Shown here in pieces: positions 16,268 through 25,135 of a stretch of DNA of 64,000 nucleotides. The number at the start of each line of letters is the position of its first letter. The stretch's first letter is position 1. Location: contig CBDFMV010000003.1 in assembly GCA_965249815.1 (NCBI GenBank), forward strand, positions 4,212,697 through 4,276,696. The letters run 5' to 3'. This DNA is from JAJAZB01 sp965249815. GTDB lineage: Bacteria; Bacteroidota; Bacteroidia; Cytophagales; Spirosomataceae. A program made the translations under genes and the position numbers. Below the pieces are notes generated by a model. The model made no database searches. It was not told where the DNA came from and saw only the letters and a program-made list of their open reading frames with translations.

Positions 16268-18139
16268 CTACCCTTCCACCTGCCGGATCACTTTCAGTTG
16301 GTGTTTCAATTGCAGCAACTCGCGCTCGGAAGCGGCGATTTTCTTCTCGAAATCGGCCCGCAGCTTCTCGGAATTTTTCGAGCGGGCGAAAAACTCGAGG
16401 TTGTTGCGCGTGAGCGAGATGTCGTTCTCAAGGTTCTGAATCTTGCGGCGGATGTCGTTTTCCCGTTGAAACAGGTTCCGCCCGCCGCCGTCTTCGCGCA
16501 TCAGCGCCGCCTCACTTTCGATCACCAGCCGTTCGCGGTCTTTGCTACTCAGCTTGCCGATGGCACTCACGTACTGGTTGATGGCCTTGATGTAGCGCTG
16601 CTGGGTGGGCTGCATGGCGTTGCGCGGAACATAACCCACCTCGCCCCACTTGGCCTTGAATTCGTTGAGCCGATCCAGACTCGGCGCTTCGGCTTTCGCT
16701 TCGGCTTCAATTTGTCCGATTAGTTCATTTTTCAGGCGGAGGTTTTCCTCAAATTGCCGGTCGGTCTCGGCGCTTTTGCCGCGTTTGCGGTTGAAAAACT
16801 CGTCGCAGGCGGCTTTGAAGCGGTTGAAAATCTTGTCGCGCTGTTTCTCCGACACGTGGCCGATGCTCTTCCAGCGTTTCTGAATTTCAATCACCTGGTT
16901 GGTTGCCTCGGCGGAGGTGTCGCTGTTTTCGAGTAACGCCTCGACTTGTTCGCACAGGGCCAGTTTGGCCTTCAGGTTTTCGTCGCGCTTGGCTTCGAGT
17001 TGCCGGAAAAACTCGCCTTTCCGCCGGAAGAACGTCTTCACGTCGCCCCAGAATTTCTGGCTGATTTCGCGGCCCTTTTCGCGCGGCATGCTGCCCTTTA
17101 CCGCATTCCACTGGTCCTGAATGGCCAGCAGCGCCTTGGTTTGGTCGTTCCAATCGTTGATGCTCGACGACTGGAACCCGGTGAAGGTTTCGACCAGGGC
17201 GGCGATGTCGGCCTTGAGTTTGTACACTTCCTCGGCCTGTTCGCGCACCGAGCCAAGTTGCTCGCGTTTCTTGCCGTAAAGCGTGTCCATCGCGCCTTTG
17301 AACCGCTGCCAGAGCAGTTCGTTGGCCTCGCGCGGTGCCGGACCGATGTGCTTGTATTCCTCGAACAGCGCCGACGCCTCGTTGAGCATGGCTCCCGTGA
17401 CGGGCGTCTCGGCGGTTTGCTGGGCCAGCTTCTCGACCTTTTCGCACAGCTCGATTTTCTGCTGCATGTTGCGCTTGCGGTCGAGTTCTTTCAACTCGAA
17501 ATAAATGTCGCGGTTGCTGAAATAGCGGTCGACGAGCGCGTGGTACGTTTGCCACAGCGTGTTGTTGTGGGCCGAATGGATGTTGCCCGCCGCTTTCCAC
17601 TCGTCCTGAATCTGCTTGAAGGCCGTCCAGCTTTTTTCCGAACTGGTGTTTTGCTCGTCGGCCTCGACCAGCGCTCGCAAGCGGGCCAGCAACTCGGTTT
17701 TTACTTTGAAATTATCTTCTTTCTGCCGATCGACGCTCTGGAAGTAGCGGTTGCGCTCCCCCCGAATCTGGCCGTACAGGCTGTCGAACTTTTGGGTGAG
17801 GGCATCGGCGCGGTAGGCAAACTCCCCGGCTTCTTCGCCGCGTTCGGCCACCTCGGCCTCGTGGGCTTCGAGGGCGCGCTGGCGGTCGTCGGTTTTAATT
17901 TGTTCAAAAAGCGGTTTCAACTCGCGCAACGTCGCGTCGATGCGCTTGAAATCCGCCGCCGAGGGGTCTTTGCCATGAACCGACGCCAGAAGCTGTTCGA
18001 GTTCTTTGACGAAATCATCCTTGGAAAAATGAGAATAGTCAACGTGTTGGGCCTCTTCCGCCAGCACCAGATCGGCGGTTTCGGCGGCTTGTTGGTCCAG
18101 CGCTTCCTTCTCCGTAATTTCTTGCTGCTCGGTCGTCAT
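16268..18139 (-). CDS. DUF349 domain protein
   Basis: The 623-residue, highly charged, helical protein is built of repeated DUF349 units of about 70 residues from roughly residue 130 to 560. Recurrent W-K-x-x-G / F-W patterns are visible, such as QIQDEWKAAGNIHSAHNN, IQKRWKSIGHVSEKQRD and FKAKWGEVGYVPRNAMQ. A C-terminal coiled coil follows (LENDISLTRNNLEFFARSK). The acidic N-terminus contains Gln/Glu-rich sequence. DUF349 proteins are widespread in Bacteroidota; some relatives are linked to nucleic-acid or ribosome-associated roles, but no firm function exists. There is no signal peptide, so it is cytoplasmic. A TAnnTTTG-like element lies at 18167-18174 on the minus strand, 28 bases upstream. 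Confidence 0.88.
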   Translation of the reverse strand: MTTEQQEITEKEALDQQAAETADLVLAEEAQHVDYSHFSKDDFVKELEQLLASVHGKDPSAADFKRIDATLRELKPLFEQIKTDDRQRALEAHEAEVAERGEEAGEFAYRADALTQKFDSLYGQIRGERNRYFQSVDRQKEDNFKVKTELLARLRALVEADEQNTSSEKSWTAFKQIQDEWKAAGNIHSAHNNTLWQTYHALVDRYFSNRDIYFELKELDRKRNMQQKIELCEKVEKLAQQTAETPVTGAMLNEASALFEEYKHIGPAPREANELLWQRFKGAMDTLYGKKREQLGSVREQAEEVYKLKADIAALVETFTGFQSSSINDWNDQTKALLAIQDQWNAVKGSMPREKGREISQKFWGDVKTFFRRKGEFFRQLEAKRDENLKAKLALCEQVEALLENSDTSAEATNQVIEIQKRWKSIGHVSEKQRDKIFNRFKAACDEFFNRKRGKSAETDRQFEENLRLKNELIGQIEAEAKAEAPSLDRLNEFKAKWGEVGYVPRNAMQPTQQRYIKAINQYVSAIGKLSSKDRERLVIESEAALMREDGGGRNLFQRENDIRRKIQNLENDISLTRNNLEFFARSKNSEKLRADFEKKIAASERELLQLKHQLKVIRQVEG

Positions 18140-18288
18140 TTCGTTCCTCGTCTGGATTTAGATTTGCAAAAATAGAAAAAATCCGCACCTCCGGCGTTTT
18201 CCTCCACAGCGGGCCGTGCCAACCGGCGATTCCGTTCTCCATTCTATACGTAAAAAGCGCCGCAAACGTACCCTCAAACGCCCAATTT

Positions 18289-18927
18289 ATGCCCAATCTT
18301 GCCGACTTACGGGAAAATTATACGAAGGGAAGCCTCGACGTTGCCGATGTTCTCACCGACCCGACCGCCCAGTTTCGGGTCTGGTTCCACCAGGCCACCG
18401 AGAGCCGCCTCCCTGAACCCAACGCCATGCACCTCGCCACGGTGAGTGGCGAGGGTCGCCCTTCGGGCCGGATCGTGCTCCTGAAAGGCCTCGACGCGGG
18501 CTTTATTTTTTTCACCAACTACGAAAGTCGCAAGGGCCATGACCTGACGGCCAACCCGCACGCCGCGCTCGCGTTTTTCTGGGTCGAACTTGAGCGTCAG
18601 GTGCGCATCGAAGGGCGCATCGAACCCGTCAGCGCCGCTGAATCCGACGCGTATTTCGCCAGTCGCCCGCGTGGCAGCCAACTCGGTGCCTGGGCCTCCG
18701 CGCAAAGCCAGCCGGTGGCCAGTCGGGAAGTTTTGGAAACGCGCGAGAAGCAACTTGAGGAAGAATTTGCCGGAAAACCCGTTTCGCGCCCACCCCACTG
18801 GGGAGGCTACCGGCTGGTGCCCGATTACCTGGAATTTTGGCAGGGCCGCCCCTCGCGCCTCCACGACCGCATTGCCTACACCAAACAGGAGGATGGAAAA
18901 TGGAAAATCGAGCGGCTTTCGCCCTGA
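18289..18927 (+). CDS. pdxH: Pyridoxamine 5'-phosphate oxidase
   Basis: FMN-dependent oxidation of pyridoxine/pyridoxamine 5'-phosphate to pyridoxal 5'-phosphate, the last step of vitamin B6 synthesis and salvage. The 212-residue length and sequence are typical: FMN-contacting GRIVLLKGLDAGFIFFTNYE near residue 63, SRPRGSQLGAWASAQSQPV near 125, and the C-terminal PPHWGGYRLVPDYLEFWQG with RLHDR. The ATG at 18289 follows a 150-base spacer divergent from the DUF349 gene. The next frame begins 27 bases before this stop codon. Confidence 0.95.
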   Translation: MPNLADLRENYTKGSLDVADVLTDPTAQFRVWFHQATESRLPEPNAMHLATVSGEGRPSGRIVLLKGLDAGFIFFTNYESRKGHDLTANPHAALAFFWVELERQVRIEGRIEPVSAAESDAYFASRPRGSQLGAWASAQSQPVASREVLETREKQLEEEFAGKPVSRPPHWGGYRLVPDYLEFWQGRPSRLHDRIAYTKQEDGKWKIERLSP

Positions 18928-19291
18928 TTGTGCTGGCATTGGTTGGCTGCCGCCATCCCTTCCCCGAACCGGTTGCTCTTGAACCGCTCCCCTCCGGCGT
19001 GATTTTATACGGAGAAGGCGAAGTTCGTGGCGATGAGACCGCCTTCGGTTAATCACGGTCTTACGCGACGTCAAGCGTCCAGCCGAGAACGCGTACTTCA
19101 CGCCATCAACGGGCACTCTTTATCGCGTTGATTCTCTTTTAACTCCGTTTGGAAAAACTAAAAACAACCCCGTGTTCGTCCGTGCCCGGTTTACGTTTCG
19201 GCTAACAGGAAAAGAAGTCTCAATTTGGTGTTCCCAAACCAAGCAGACCATCCAGGAAGGCGACTTATTGAGCGTGGATGCAATCCGATGA
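18900..19291 (+). pseudogene. Frameshifted small lipoprotein gene
   Basis: The ATG at 18900, overlapping the end of pdxH, starts a lipoprotein signal (MENRAAFALIVLALVGC) followed by VILYGEGEVRGDETAFG and a stop at 19050. A coherent frame continues from about 19053 to 19291 (ITVLRDVKRPAENAYF, FVRARFTFRLTGKEVSIWC). Inserting one T at the TT of 19050 joins the two into one product of about 130 residues. Function is unrecognised; it would be a small beta-rich lipoprotein translationally coupled to pdxH. The break is a single base, so a sequence error is as likely as real decay. Confidence 0.6.
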
Positions 19292-19293
19292 AA

Positions 19294-20016
19294 TCATTTC
19301 AAATCGAACAAACTCCCCGCTCCCACCTGCCGGTACGACGTGAAGCCCTCGCCAAATTCCGCGCCGATGGCGTGGCCGTATTCCTGCCAGCGGGCTTTCA
19401 GGAATTCGATGAATTCTTTTGACGAAATGTACGAGGCCGGTTCGGCACTGGCGGGGTCGAAAAACTGACTGCGGTACGCCTGAATGCTCGCCAACTTGGT
19501 TTGCCAGTGGGCGCTGATGTCCACGGTTACGTCGGGTTTAAGGTACCGATCCTGGATGTAGTGGAAAAGCTGCCGGGGTCGCCAGGGTTCCTGGGGTGTA
19601 CCGTCCACCGGATCGAGGGTGCTGATTTGCCGTAGGCCGGACAGAAAACACGCGTCCACGGCCAGCGCGGCGGCCCGCCCGTGATCGGGGTGGCGGTCGT
19701 CGATGGCGTTGGCAATAATCAGGTCGGGTTGGTAACGGCGCAAGTACGGAATCAGCCGACGTTGGTGTTCCTCATCGTTCCGGAAAAAGCCATCGCGGAA
19801 GCCGAGGTTGTGGCGAACGTGAACGCCCAGCACCCGGGCGGCCTCGTCGGCCTCCTGCAACCGGGTTTCGGGCGTACCGCGCGTACCGAGTTCGCCCCGC
19901 GTGAAATCAAGAATGCCCACGGTGCGCCCGTGGGCAATTTCGGAGGCCATCGTACCGCCGCACGACATCTCGGCGTCGTCGGGATGAGCGGCCAGAACCA
20001 GTAAATGGAGCTTCAT
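19294..20016 (-). CDS. bshB1: Bacillithiol biosynthesis deacetylase BshB1
   Basis: Zn-dependent PIG-L/LmbE-type deacetylase that removes acetyl from GlcNAc-malate to give GlcN-malate in bacillithiol synthesis. The 240-residue protein has the metal-binding AAHPDDAEMSCGGTMAS at residue 8 and the second motif DDRHPDHGRAA near 117. DFTRGELGTRGTPETR is the BshB1-specific region. ATG at 20016 (MKLHLLVL) is chosen because homology begins there; a longer frame upstream has no family sequence. It implies that the organism uses bacillithiol as its low-molecular-weight thiol, consistent with Bacteroidota. The other bsh genes are not in this window. Confidence 0.92.
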   Translation of the reverse strand: MKLHLLVLAAHPDDAEMSCGGTMASEIAHGRTVGILDFTRGELGTRGTPETRLQEADEAARVLGVHVRHNLGFRDGFFRNDEEHQRRLIPYLRRYQPDLIIANAIDDRHPDHGRAAALAVDACFLSGLRQISTLDPVDGTPQEPWRPRQLFHYIQDRYLKPDVTVDISAHWQTKLASIQAYRSQFFDPASAEPASYISSKEFIEFLKARWQEYGHAIGAEFGEGFTSYRQVGAGSLFDLK

Positions 20017-20115
20017 TACGGAATGCGGGTTGGGGATTGCGGATTCGATAGAATCCATGATCTGCAGCCCAAAAGTCCGGCAAAAATCCGCAATCGCCAA
20101 TCTGAACTCCGAAAT

Positions 20116-21183
20116 CTACTTGATGCGCAGTCGCTTACCCACGGGTAACCGGTTGCTGCTCACGCGGTTGAGGCGCTTGAGCTGGGAAACCGAGATGCCC
20201 GTCTTGTCGGCAATTTCGCCCAGCGTGTCGCCCCGGCGCACCCGGTACCAGAAAGTTTTGCGCGTCCGGCGCTTTTCGCCGCTGGCGTATTCCATCTGGT
20301 TGCCACCGCCCCGCAGGTAATCCCAGACTTTGGCCGTGAGCAGGTAGTGCTCGCCTTTGATCGTGTTGGCGGGGAAGGAATAGATTTCGAGCGGAGCGAA
20401 AGGGTTGCCTTCGTAGCGGGTTTCAAAGTGCAGGTGCGACCCCGTGCTGCGCCCCGTGCTGCCGCCCAACCCGAGCAAATCGCCTGCCTTGACCAATTGC
20501 CCCGACTCGACCGACTGGCTGGAAAGGTGCCCGTAAAGCGTTTCGAGGCCGTTGTAGTGCCGCACGACGACGAATCGCCCGTAACCGCCGCCGTCGAAAG
20601 CCACCACCCGCACGATGCCGTCGAAGGCCGCGTACACCGGGTCGCCGGTTTCGAGGTCGAGGTCCACCCCCGAGTGCCAGCGCCCCCAGCGCGGGCCAAA
20701 AACGGAGGTCATTTTGCCTTCGGTCAGCGGGGCGGCCCACATCCGGTTTTTGGGCGGGTCGTAGAGTTGTAGGTCGATGACGCCATCAAAGTCTTTGGCG
20801 TCGATGCCGTACGGGTCGATGGTGCGCGAATCCCAGACGGAATAGTACGAGGCCACTTTCACGAAGTCGTCGCCCACCTGCACTTCTTCGTCCACTTCCA
20901 CCGGCACGGTTTCGCCTTTGTTGATCGTCGTGGTATCGGCGGGGCTGACCACGACCGGGTTGGGCGCTTTAGTGGGTTCGAACTGGCTGTTCACCCGCAA
21001 CGCCGGGGCGGGTTCCTCGTCGAGTTGAAACTCGTCGTCCTTCTTTTTCGACTCCGCGCTGTTTTTGGGTTTGATGCTCAGGTTTTTCTTGAAAAGACCC
21101 CGCTCCCGGCCCTGCGCGGCAACCCGGTACGACCCCAACCCACACGCAATCAAACACAGAAAAAGGAAAACGAAACGCTGCAT
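20116..21183 (-). CDS. M23 metallopeptidase with LysM domain
   Basis: The 355-residue exported protein starts with a signal peptide (MQRFVFLFLCLIACGLGSYR). A low-complexity linker (to about residue 140) leads to an M23/LytM endopeptidase domain at about 165-275 and a C-terminal LysM domain at about 312-355. Zinc ligands are seen in RWHSGVDLD (H-x3-D) and SHLHFE (H-x-H). The LysM part includes WYRVRRGDTLGEIADKTGI. It should cleave peptide cross-links in peptidoglycan, acting in cell-wall growth or division; LysM binds the wall. It lies downstream of trxB but is separated by a terminator. Confidence 0.93.
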   Translation of the reverse strand: MQRFVFLFLCLIACGLGSYRVAAQGRERGLFKKNLSIKPKNSAESKKKDDEFQLDEEPAPALRVNSQFEPTKAPNPVVVSPADTTTINKGETVPVEVDEEVQVGDDFVKVASYYSVWDSRTIDPYGIDAKDFDGVIDLQLYDPPKNRMWAAPLTEGKMTSVFGPRWGRWHSGVDLDLETGDPVYAAFDGIVRVVAFDGGGYGRFVVVRHYNGLETLYGHLSSQSVESGQLVKAGDLLGLGGSTGRSTGSHLHFETRYEGNPFAPLEIYSFPANTIKGEHYLLTAKVWDYLRGGGNQMEYASGEKRRTRKTFWYRVRRGDTLGEIADKTGISVSQLKRLNRVSSNRLPVGKRLRIK

Positions 21184-21189
21184 AAAGTC

Positions 21190-21236
21190 AAAAAAACGGA
21201 GCGGCTTCCGCTGGATTATCCGGTCAGAAGCCGCTC
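21190..21236 (-). terminator. Terminator after trxB
   Basis: GAGCGGCTTC (21199-21208) pairs with GAAGCCGCTC (21227-21236), a 10-bp stem. On the minus strand seven T residues (21196-21190) follow. Confidence 0.8.
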
Positions 21237-21312
21237 GTATTCAGGTGGTTGCTGGCGGTGCCGGGCTGAATCGCACCGCGCTTTTGGCGTCCGATGGCCC
21301 GGGTAGCCGACT

Positions 21313-22272
21313 TCAGCCAATTACTTTTTCGTTGGCTTCCACGGCGGCCAGAAAACGCTCCGCGTCGAGGGCGGCCATGCAGCCCGTACCGGCGGCAGTG
21401 ACGGCCTGCCGATAGACGAAATCCTGGGCATCGCCGCACGCAAACACGCCTTCCACGCTCGTGTGGGTTGTTCCGGGAACGGTCCGGATGTAGCCGTTAT
21501 TGTCCATTTCCAGTTGCCCGGCGAAGATTTTGGTGTTGGGCTGGTGACCGATGGCGACGAAAAAACCGGTCACCGGCAGGTCGTATACCTCGTGAGTGAG
21601 GGTGTTGCGCACGTGCGCTCCCGTTACGCCCGCCTCGTCGTCGCCGAGAATATCGAGCGTCTCGGTATTCCACAAAATTTCGATGTTGGGCGTGTTCATC
21701 ACCCGTTTCCGCATGATTTGCGAAGCGCGCAATTCGTCGCGGCGCACGAGCAGGTACACCTTCCGGACGAGTTTGGCGAGGTAACTGGCTTCCTCAGCGG
21801 CGGTATCGCCCCCGCCCACCACGGCTACGTCCTGACCCCGGAAAAAGAAGCCGTCGCACACAGCGCAGGCCGACACGCCCTTACTGTAAAAACGCTCTTC
21901 ATTCTTCAAGCCCAGCCACTTGGCCGTGGCTCCGGTGGCCACGATGACCGCGTCAGCGGTAACTTCATTCTCAAAATCGACGGTTACTTTTTTCAATTCC
22001 CCCGAAAAATCAACGCTGGTCACCATGCCGTAGCGAATGTCGGTGCCGAAGCGCCGGGCCTGTTTTTCCAGATCCTGCATCAGTTCAGGCCCCCCAATGC
22101 CGTCGGGGTAGCCAGGGAAATTCTCGACGTCGGAGGTGATGGTGAGTTGCCCGCCGGGCTGGCTGCCCATGTACATGACGGGGTTGAGGTTGGCGCGGGC
22201 CGCGTAGATGGCGGCGGTGTAGCCGGCGGGGCCGGAACCGATAATGAGGCAGGGAACGTGCTCGAGAGCCAT
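21313..22272 (-). CDS. trxB: Thioredoxin-disulfide reductase
   Basis: Flavoenzyme transferring electrons from NADPH to thioredoxin. The 319-residue product has FAD-binding IIGSGPAGYTAAIYAARA at residue 10, the redox-active CAVC in SACAVCDGFFFRGQ, NADPH-binding VVGGGDTAAEEASYLAKL, and the C-terminal FAD motif FACGDAQDFVYRQAVTAAGT. ATG at 22272 (MALEHVPC) is the natural start; 31 residues of upstream frame are not family sequence. Encoded on the same strand as, and downstream of, the OmpA-type gene but with about 140 bases between, so probably its own unit, with a strong terminator after it. Confidence 0.95.
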   Translation of the reverse strand: MALEHVPCLIIGSGPAGYTAAIYAARANLNPVMYMGSQPGGQLTITSDVENFPGYPDGIGGPELMQDLEKQARRFGTDIRYGMVTSVDFSGELKKVTVDFENEVTADAVIVATGATAKWLGLKNEERFYSKGVSACAVCDGFFFRGQDVAVVGGGDTAAEEASYLAKLVRKVYLLVRRDELRASQIMRKRVMNTPNIEILWNTETLDILGDDEAGVTGAHVRNTLTHEVYDLPVTGFFVAIGHQPNTKIFAGQLEMDNNGYIRTVPGTTHTSVEGVFACGDAQDFVYRQAVTAAGTGCMAALDAERFLAAVEANEKVIG

Positions 22273-22410
22273 ATGAAACGAGTAGTCAGTGGGCAGAAGG
22301 CTGGTTACGGGCCTCCGCACGGTCGGGTTGCTGACCGCAAACGGGCAACACACTTTCCAGTGCAAAAATTGCAGAATTTGCCGGGAAAGGCAACGTCCGG
22401 CGGGCAGGCG

Positions 22411-24384
22411 TCAGAGAATTCGTGCTTCGATGCGCCGGTTTTGCCGCCGGGTGTCGTCGGAGGTGTTGGGCACCACGGGGCGGGTTTCGCCATATCCTTT
22501 GGTTTCGAGCCGGGCAGCGGCAATGCCCGCGCCGGTCAGGAAATCGCGCACGGAGTTAGCGCGTTTCTGCGAAAGGTCGAGGTTCTTTTTGTCGTCGCCC
22601 ACGTCGTCGGTGTGGCCCGAAATCTCCAGGCGCAGGGCCGGGTTGGCCTTCAGCAACCGAACGAGTTTTTCGAGTTCGGGCTTCGACTTTTCATCCAGGT
22701 CCCATTTCCCGGTTTCAAAAAACACGTTGTTGAGCACCTCGCGGGTGTCTTTGCGGAGGGGTTCGAGCAACAGATCGAGGCGCTGGTCTTCGCCGCCGTT
22801 TTTTCCCGAAAAATCGAACGACAGGCTTTTAAAAAAATACCCCGCCCGGCTCACCGTCACGGCGTACTGCCCGCCTGCGGTCAGTACCGCGGCGTAACTG
22901 CCTGTGGCCGGGTCCGCCGTGACGGTGCCCTCGGGCTGGTTGGTCGCCAGGTTGAAAATCTCGACGTCCGCGCCCACGGGTTGCTTGCTGCGGGCGTCGA
23001 GCACGAGTCCCTTCAGCACGCTGGCCCGTTTGAAGCGGGCGGTCAGTGGCTCGGGCATGGCGCACTCGTACAAGCTCGACCGGCGGCGGTCTTTCTCGAT
23101 GCGCTCTTCGACCGAATAAAAACCCCGCTTCCCGTCGGCACTGACGTACAGCCCCACCTGATCTTCGTGGGTGTTGAGCGGGTAGCCCAGGTTTTCGGGT
23201 TTGCTCCAGCCGTTGTTCTGCCGTTCGGTCATCCACAGGTCGAAACCGCCCATGCCCACGTAGCCTTCGGAGGCAAAAAACAGCGTCCGCCCGTTGGCAT
23301 GCAGAAACGGCGACACGTCGTCGTCGGGCGTGTTGACGCCCGGTCCCAGGTTGCGTGCTTCGCCCCACTGCCCGGTCCCATCGCGGCGGCACACCCACAA
23401 ATCGCGTTTGCCCAACCCGCCGGGCCGGTCGCTGACAAAATACAGCGTGCGGCCATCGGCGCTGAGGGCGGGCTGCGAATCCCAGGAAGATGAATTGACG
23501 TCGGCCCCGAGGTTTTCGGGGTTGCTCCAGTCGTCGCCGTTGCGGTAGCTGACGTACAAATCGCAGTTGCCAAAGCCGCGCCGCCGCCCCTGGCAGACGG
23601 TGAACACGAGCGTACGGCCATCGGCGGAAATGGCGGCAGTGCCTTCGTTGTCGGGGGTGTTGATGACGCTGGACAGCGACACGGGCTTCGACCAGCCCAG
23701 TTCCTCCACCCGGCGGCTGACGTACAAATCCTCGTCGCCGAGGGGTTTTTCGATGCCCGTAAAAATGAGTGTTTCCTGGTCGGCCGTCAGCACCGGAAAG
23801 TACTGGGAATCAAAGGCGTTGACCACGTCCGGCAAGCGATTCACCCGAAACGAAAGCGGGTGTTTCAGGGATTCTTCGGCAAATTTCACTGTGGCCAGTT
23901 GCCGTTCCGCCCGCCGCGCCAGCGGGCTGCCGGGAGCTTTCGTCAGCAGGTTGTCGAGGTAAAACCGAGCGTTGGCGTACGCGCCTTTTTTCAGCGAAAA
24001 ACTACCCAGCCAGCCGTACGCGGGCAACGTGATGGGCGAATCAGGCTTAAATTTCAACGCTTTGTCGTACCACTCGGCGGCTTGTTCGGGTTGGCGGTCG
24101 GCGTCGTAGAGGCGGGCGATCTGGAAGCAGGCTTCGCCGAAATCAGGGTCTTTTTCAAGGGCCTTCCGGTACAACTCCATCGCCTCGGCGGGCCGGCGCT
24201 CGGCGTTGCGTTTGGCGGCCAGTTCGTACGCGTCCTGCGCCTTTCGGTTGGGCGAAAGCTGGGCGAAACAGTGGGCAGTGGGCAGTAGGCAGTGGGCAAT
24301 CACAACTAAACAGCGCAAAAGCAGCCGGTAAGGCTGCACCCGAAAACTGCCCACTGCCCACTGCCCACTGCCCACTGTTTTCAT
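22411..24384 (-). CDS. TPR-PD40-OmpA family outer-membrane protein
   Basis: The 657-residue protein has a signal peptide (VVIAHCLLPTAHCFAQ), TPR repeats (about 45-150), and five or more WD40-like PD40 beta-propeller units (about 185-430; for example GRTLYFVSDRPGGLGKRDLW). A carboxypeptidase-regulatory-like beta sandwich follows (about 445-525), then a C-terminal OmpA domain with peptidoglycan-binding LEISGHTDDVGDDKKNLDLS and RAN near 590-625. This architecture is common in Bacteroidota, including proteins linked to type IX secretion and the cell envelope. It overlaps queE by the ATGA arrangement. The start region is built from copies of a CAGTGGG-type repeat, which encodes part of the unusually long n-region. 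Confidence 0.88.
   Translation of the reverse strand: MKTVGSGQWAVGSFRVQPYRLLLRCLVVIAHCLLPTAHCFAQLSPNRKAQDAYELAAKRNAERRPAEAMELYRKALEKDPDFGEACFQIARLYDADRQPEQAAEWYDKALKFKPDSPITLPAYGWLGSFSLKKGAYANARFYLDNLLTKAPGSPLARRAERQLATVKFAEESLKHPLSFRVNRLPDVVNAFDSQYFPVLTADQETLIFTGIEKPLGDEDLYVSRRVEELGWSKPVSLSSVINTPDNEGTAAISADGRTLVFTVCQGRRRGFGNCDLYVSYRNGDDWSNPENLGADVNSSSWDSQPALSADGRTLYFVSDRPGGLGKRDLWVCRRDGTGQWGEARNLGPGVNTPDDDVSPFLHANGRTLFFASEGYVGMGGFDLWMTERQNNGWSKPENLGYPLNTHEDQVGLYVSADGKRGFYSVEERIEKDRRRSSLYECAMPEPLTARFKRASVLKGLVLDARSKQPVGADVEIFNLATNQPEGTVTADPATGSYAAVLTAGGQYAVTVSRAGYFFKSLSFDFSGKNGGEDQRLDLLLEPLRKDTREVLNNVFFETGKWDLDEKSKPELEKLVRLLKANPALRLEISGHTDDVGDDKKNLDLSQKRANSVRDFLTGAGIAAARLETKGYGETRPVVPNTSDDTRRQNRRIEARIL
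24269..24378. repeat. Inverted CAGTGGG repeats within a signal-peptide region
   Basis: Four copies of a CAGTGGG/CAGTAGG unit (24269-24298) face four copies of CCCACTG (24346-24378), about 47 bases apart. They can form a long hairpin. The array lies wholly inside the first 40 codons of the OmpA-type gene, up to its start codon. Confidence 0.75.
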
Positions 24385-25028
24385 GGGATGTTCATGAATT
24401 TATGCGTTTGTAACGAAATGCGCCAGCGTGGATTGCCCTTCACGTAGTCGATCATCAGCGGCAGCATTTCAGGCTGCTTGCCCCATTCGGGCTGCAGCAG
24501 CAACTGGCAGTCGGGCCGTACGCGGGCGGCCTGCTCCTCGGCCCAGCGGAAATCGTTGCGGTTAAAAACGATGACCTTCAGTTCATCGGCGCGCTCGTAG
24601 ACGTCGGCGAGGGGCTTTTTGAATTTTTTCGGGGAAAGACACACCCAGTCCCAGGTGCCGCTGAGCGGGTACGCGCCGGAAGTTTCGATGTTGGTCTGGA
24701 AACCGGCTTCGCGCAAGGCGGCAGTCAACTCGGTCAGATCGTACATCAGCGGTTCGCCGCCGGTTACGACCGCCAGACGGGCCGGGTAGCAGGCCGCTTC
24801 GGCCACGATGGCCTCAATCGCGACGCGGGGGTGTTTGTCGGCGTTCCACGAATCCTTCACGTCGCACCAGTGACAACCCACGTCGCAACCCGCCAGTCGG
24901 ATAAAATAGGCCGCCCGGCCCTGGTGAAAGCCCTCGCCCTGGAGCGTGTAGAAGGCTTCCATCAGCGGTAACGGCTGCGCTGTGGCAAGTTCAGCGGACG
25001 GAGTTGAGAGAAAGACGACTTCGTTCAA
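24381..25028 (-). CDS. queE: 7-carboxy-7-deazaguanine synthase
   Basis: Radical-SAM enzyme converting carboxytetrahydropterin to 7-carboxy-7-deazaguanine in the queuosine/preQ0 pathway. The 215-residue protein has LPLMEAFYTLQGEGFHQG, the iron-sulfur cysteines in RLAGCDVGCHWCDVKDSW, and the SAM-binding VVTGGEPLMYDL. The start is taken as TTG at 25028 because the preceding ORF ends at a TTGA overlap there and family members have a similar 20-residue lead; the first ATG (24962) would remove it. It lies in the middle of a chain of overlapping genes. The other queuosine genes (queC, queD) are not in the window. Confidence 0.93.
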   Translation of the reverse strand: MNEVVFLSTPSAELATAQPLPLMEAFYTLQGEGFHQGRAAYFIRLAGCDVGCHWCDVKDSWNADKHPRVAIEAIVAEAACYPARLAVVTGGEPLMYDLTELTAALREAGFQTNIETSGAYPLSGTWDWVCLSPKKFKKPLADVYERADELKVIVFNRNDFRWAEEQAARVRPDCQLLLQPEWGKQPEMLPLMIDYVKGNPRWRISLQTHKFMNIP

Positions 25029-25135
25029 GGCAGTTTTTCCTGAAAAATGGGGCGGTCCCCGGTGAATTCTTCCAACAGAATGGCTTCCTGAATGATTTCC
25101 AGCAGGGCGTCTTCTTTTTCAGCGTGGGAAATCAT
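25025..25135 (-). CDS. 36-residue ORF coupled to queE
   Basis: A small frame beginning MISHAEKEDALLEIIQEAIL and ending IFQEKLP. Its ATG overlaps the stop of the methyltransferase gene (ATGA at 25135-25132), and its TGA overlaps the TTG start of queE (25028-25025). Both junctions are the tightest possible coupling, which makes translation of this stretch likely. The peptide is acidic and helical with no recognised family. It may be a real small protein or mainly a translational bridge carrying ribosomes into queE. Confidence 0.5.
   Translation of the reverse strand: MISHAEKEDALLEIIQEAILLEEFTGDRPIFQEKLP

Noticed and set aside
21463..23493. 676-codon plus-strand frame
   Set aside because: It is antisense to trxB and the OmpA-type gene, with no domain-like sequence. 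High GC in this genome suppresses stop codons on the opposite strand.
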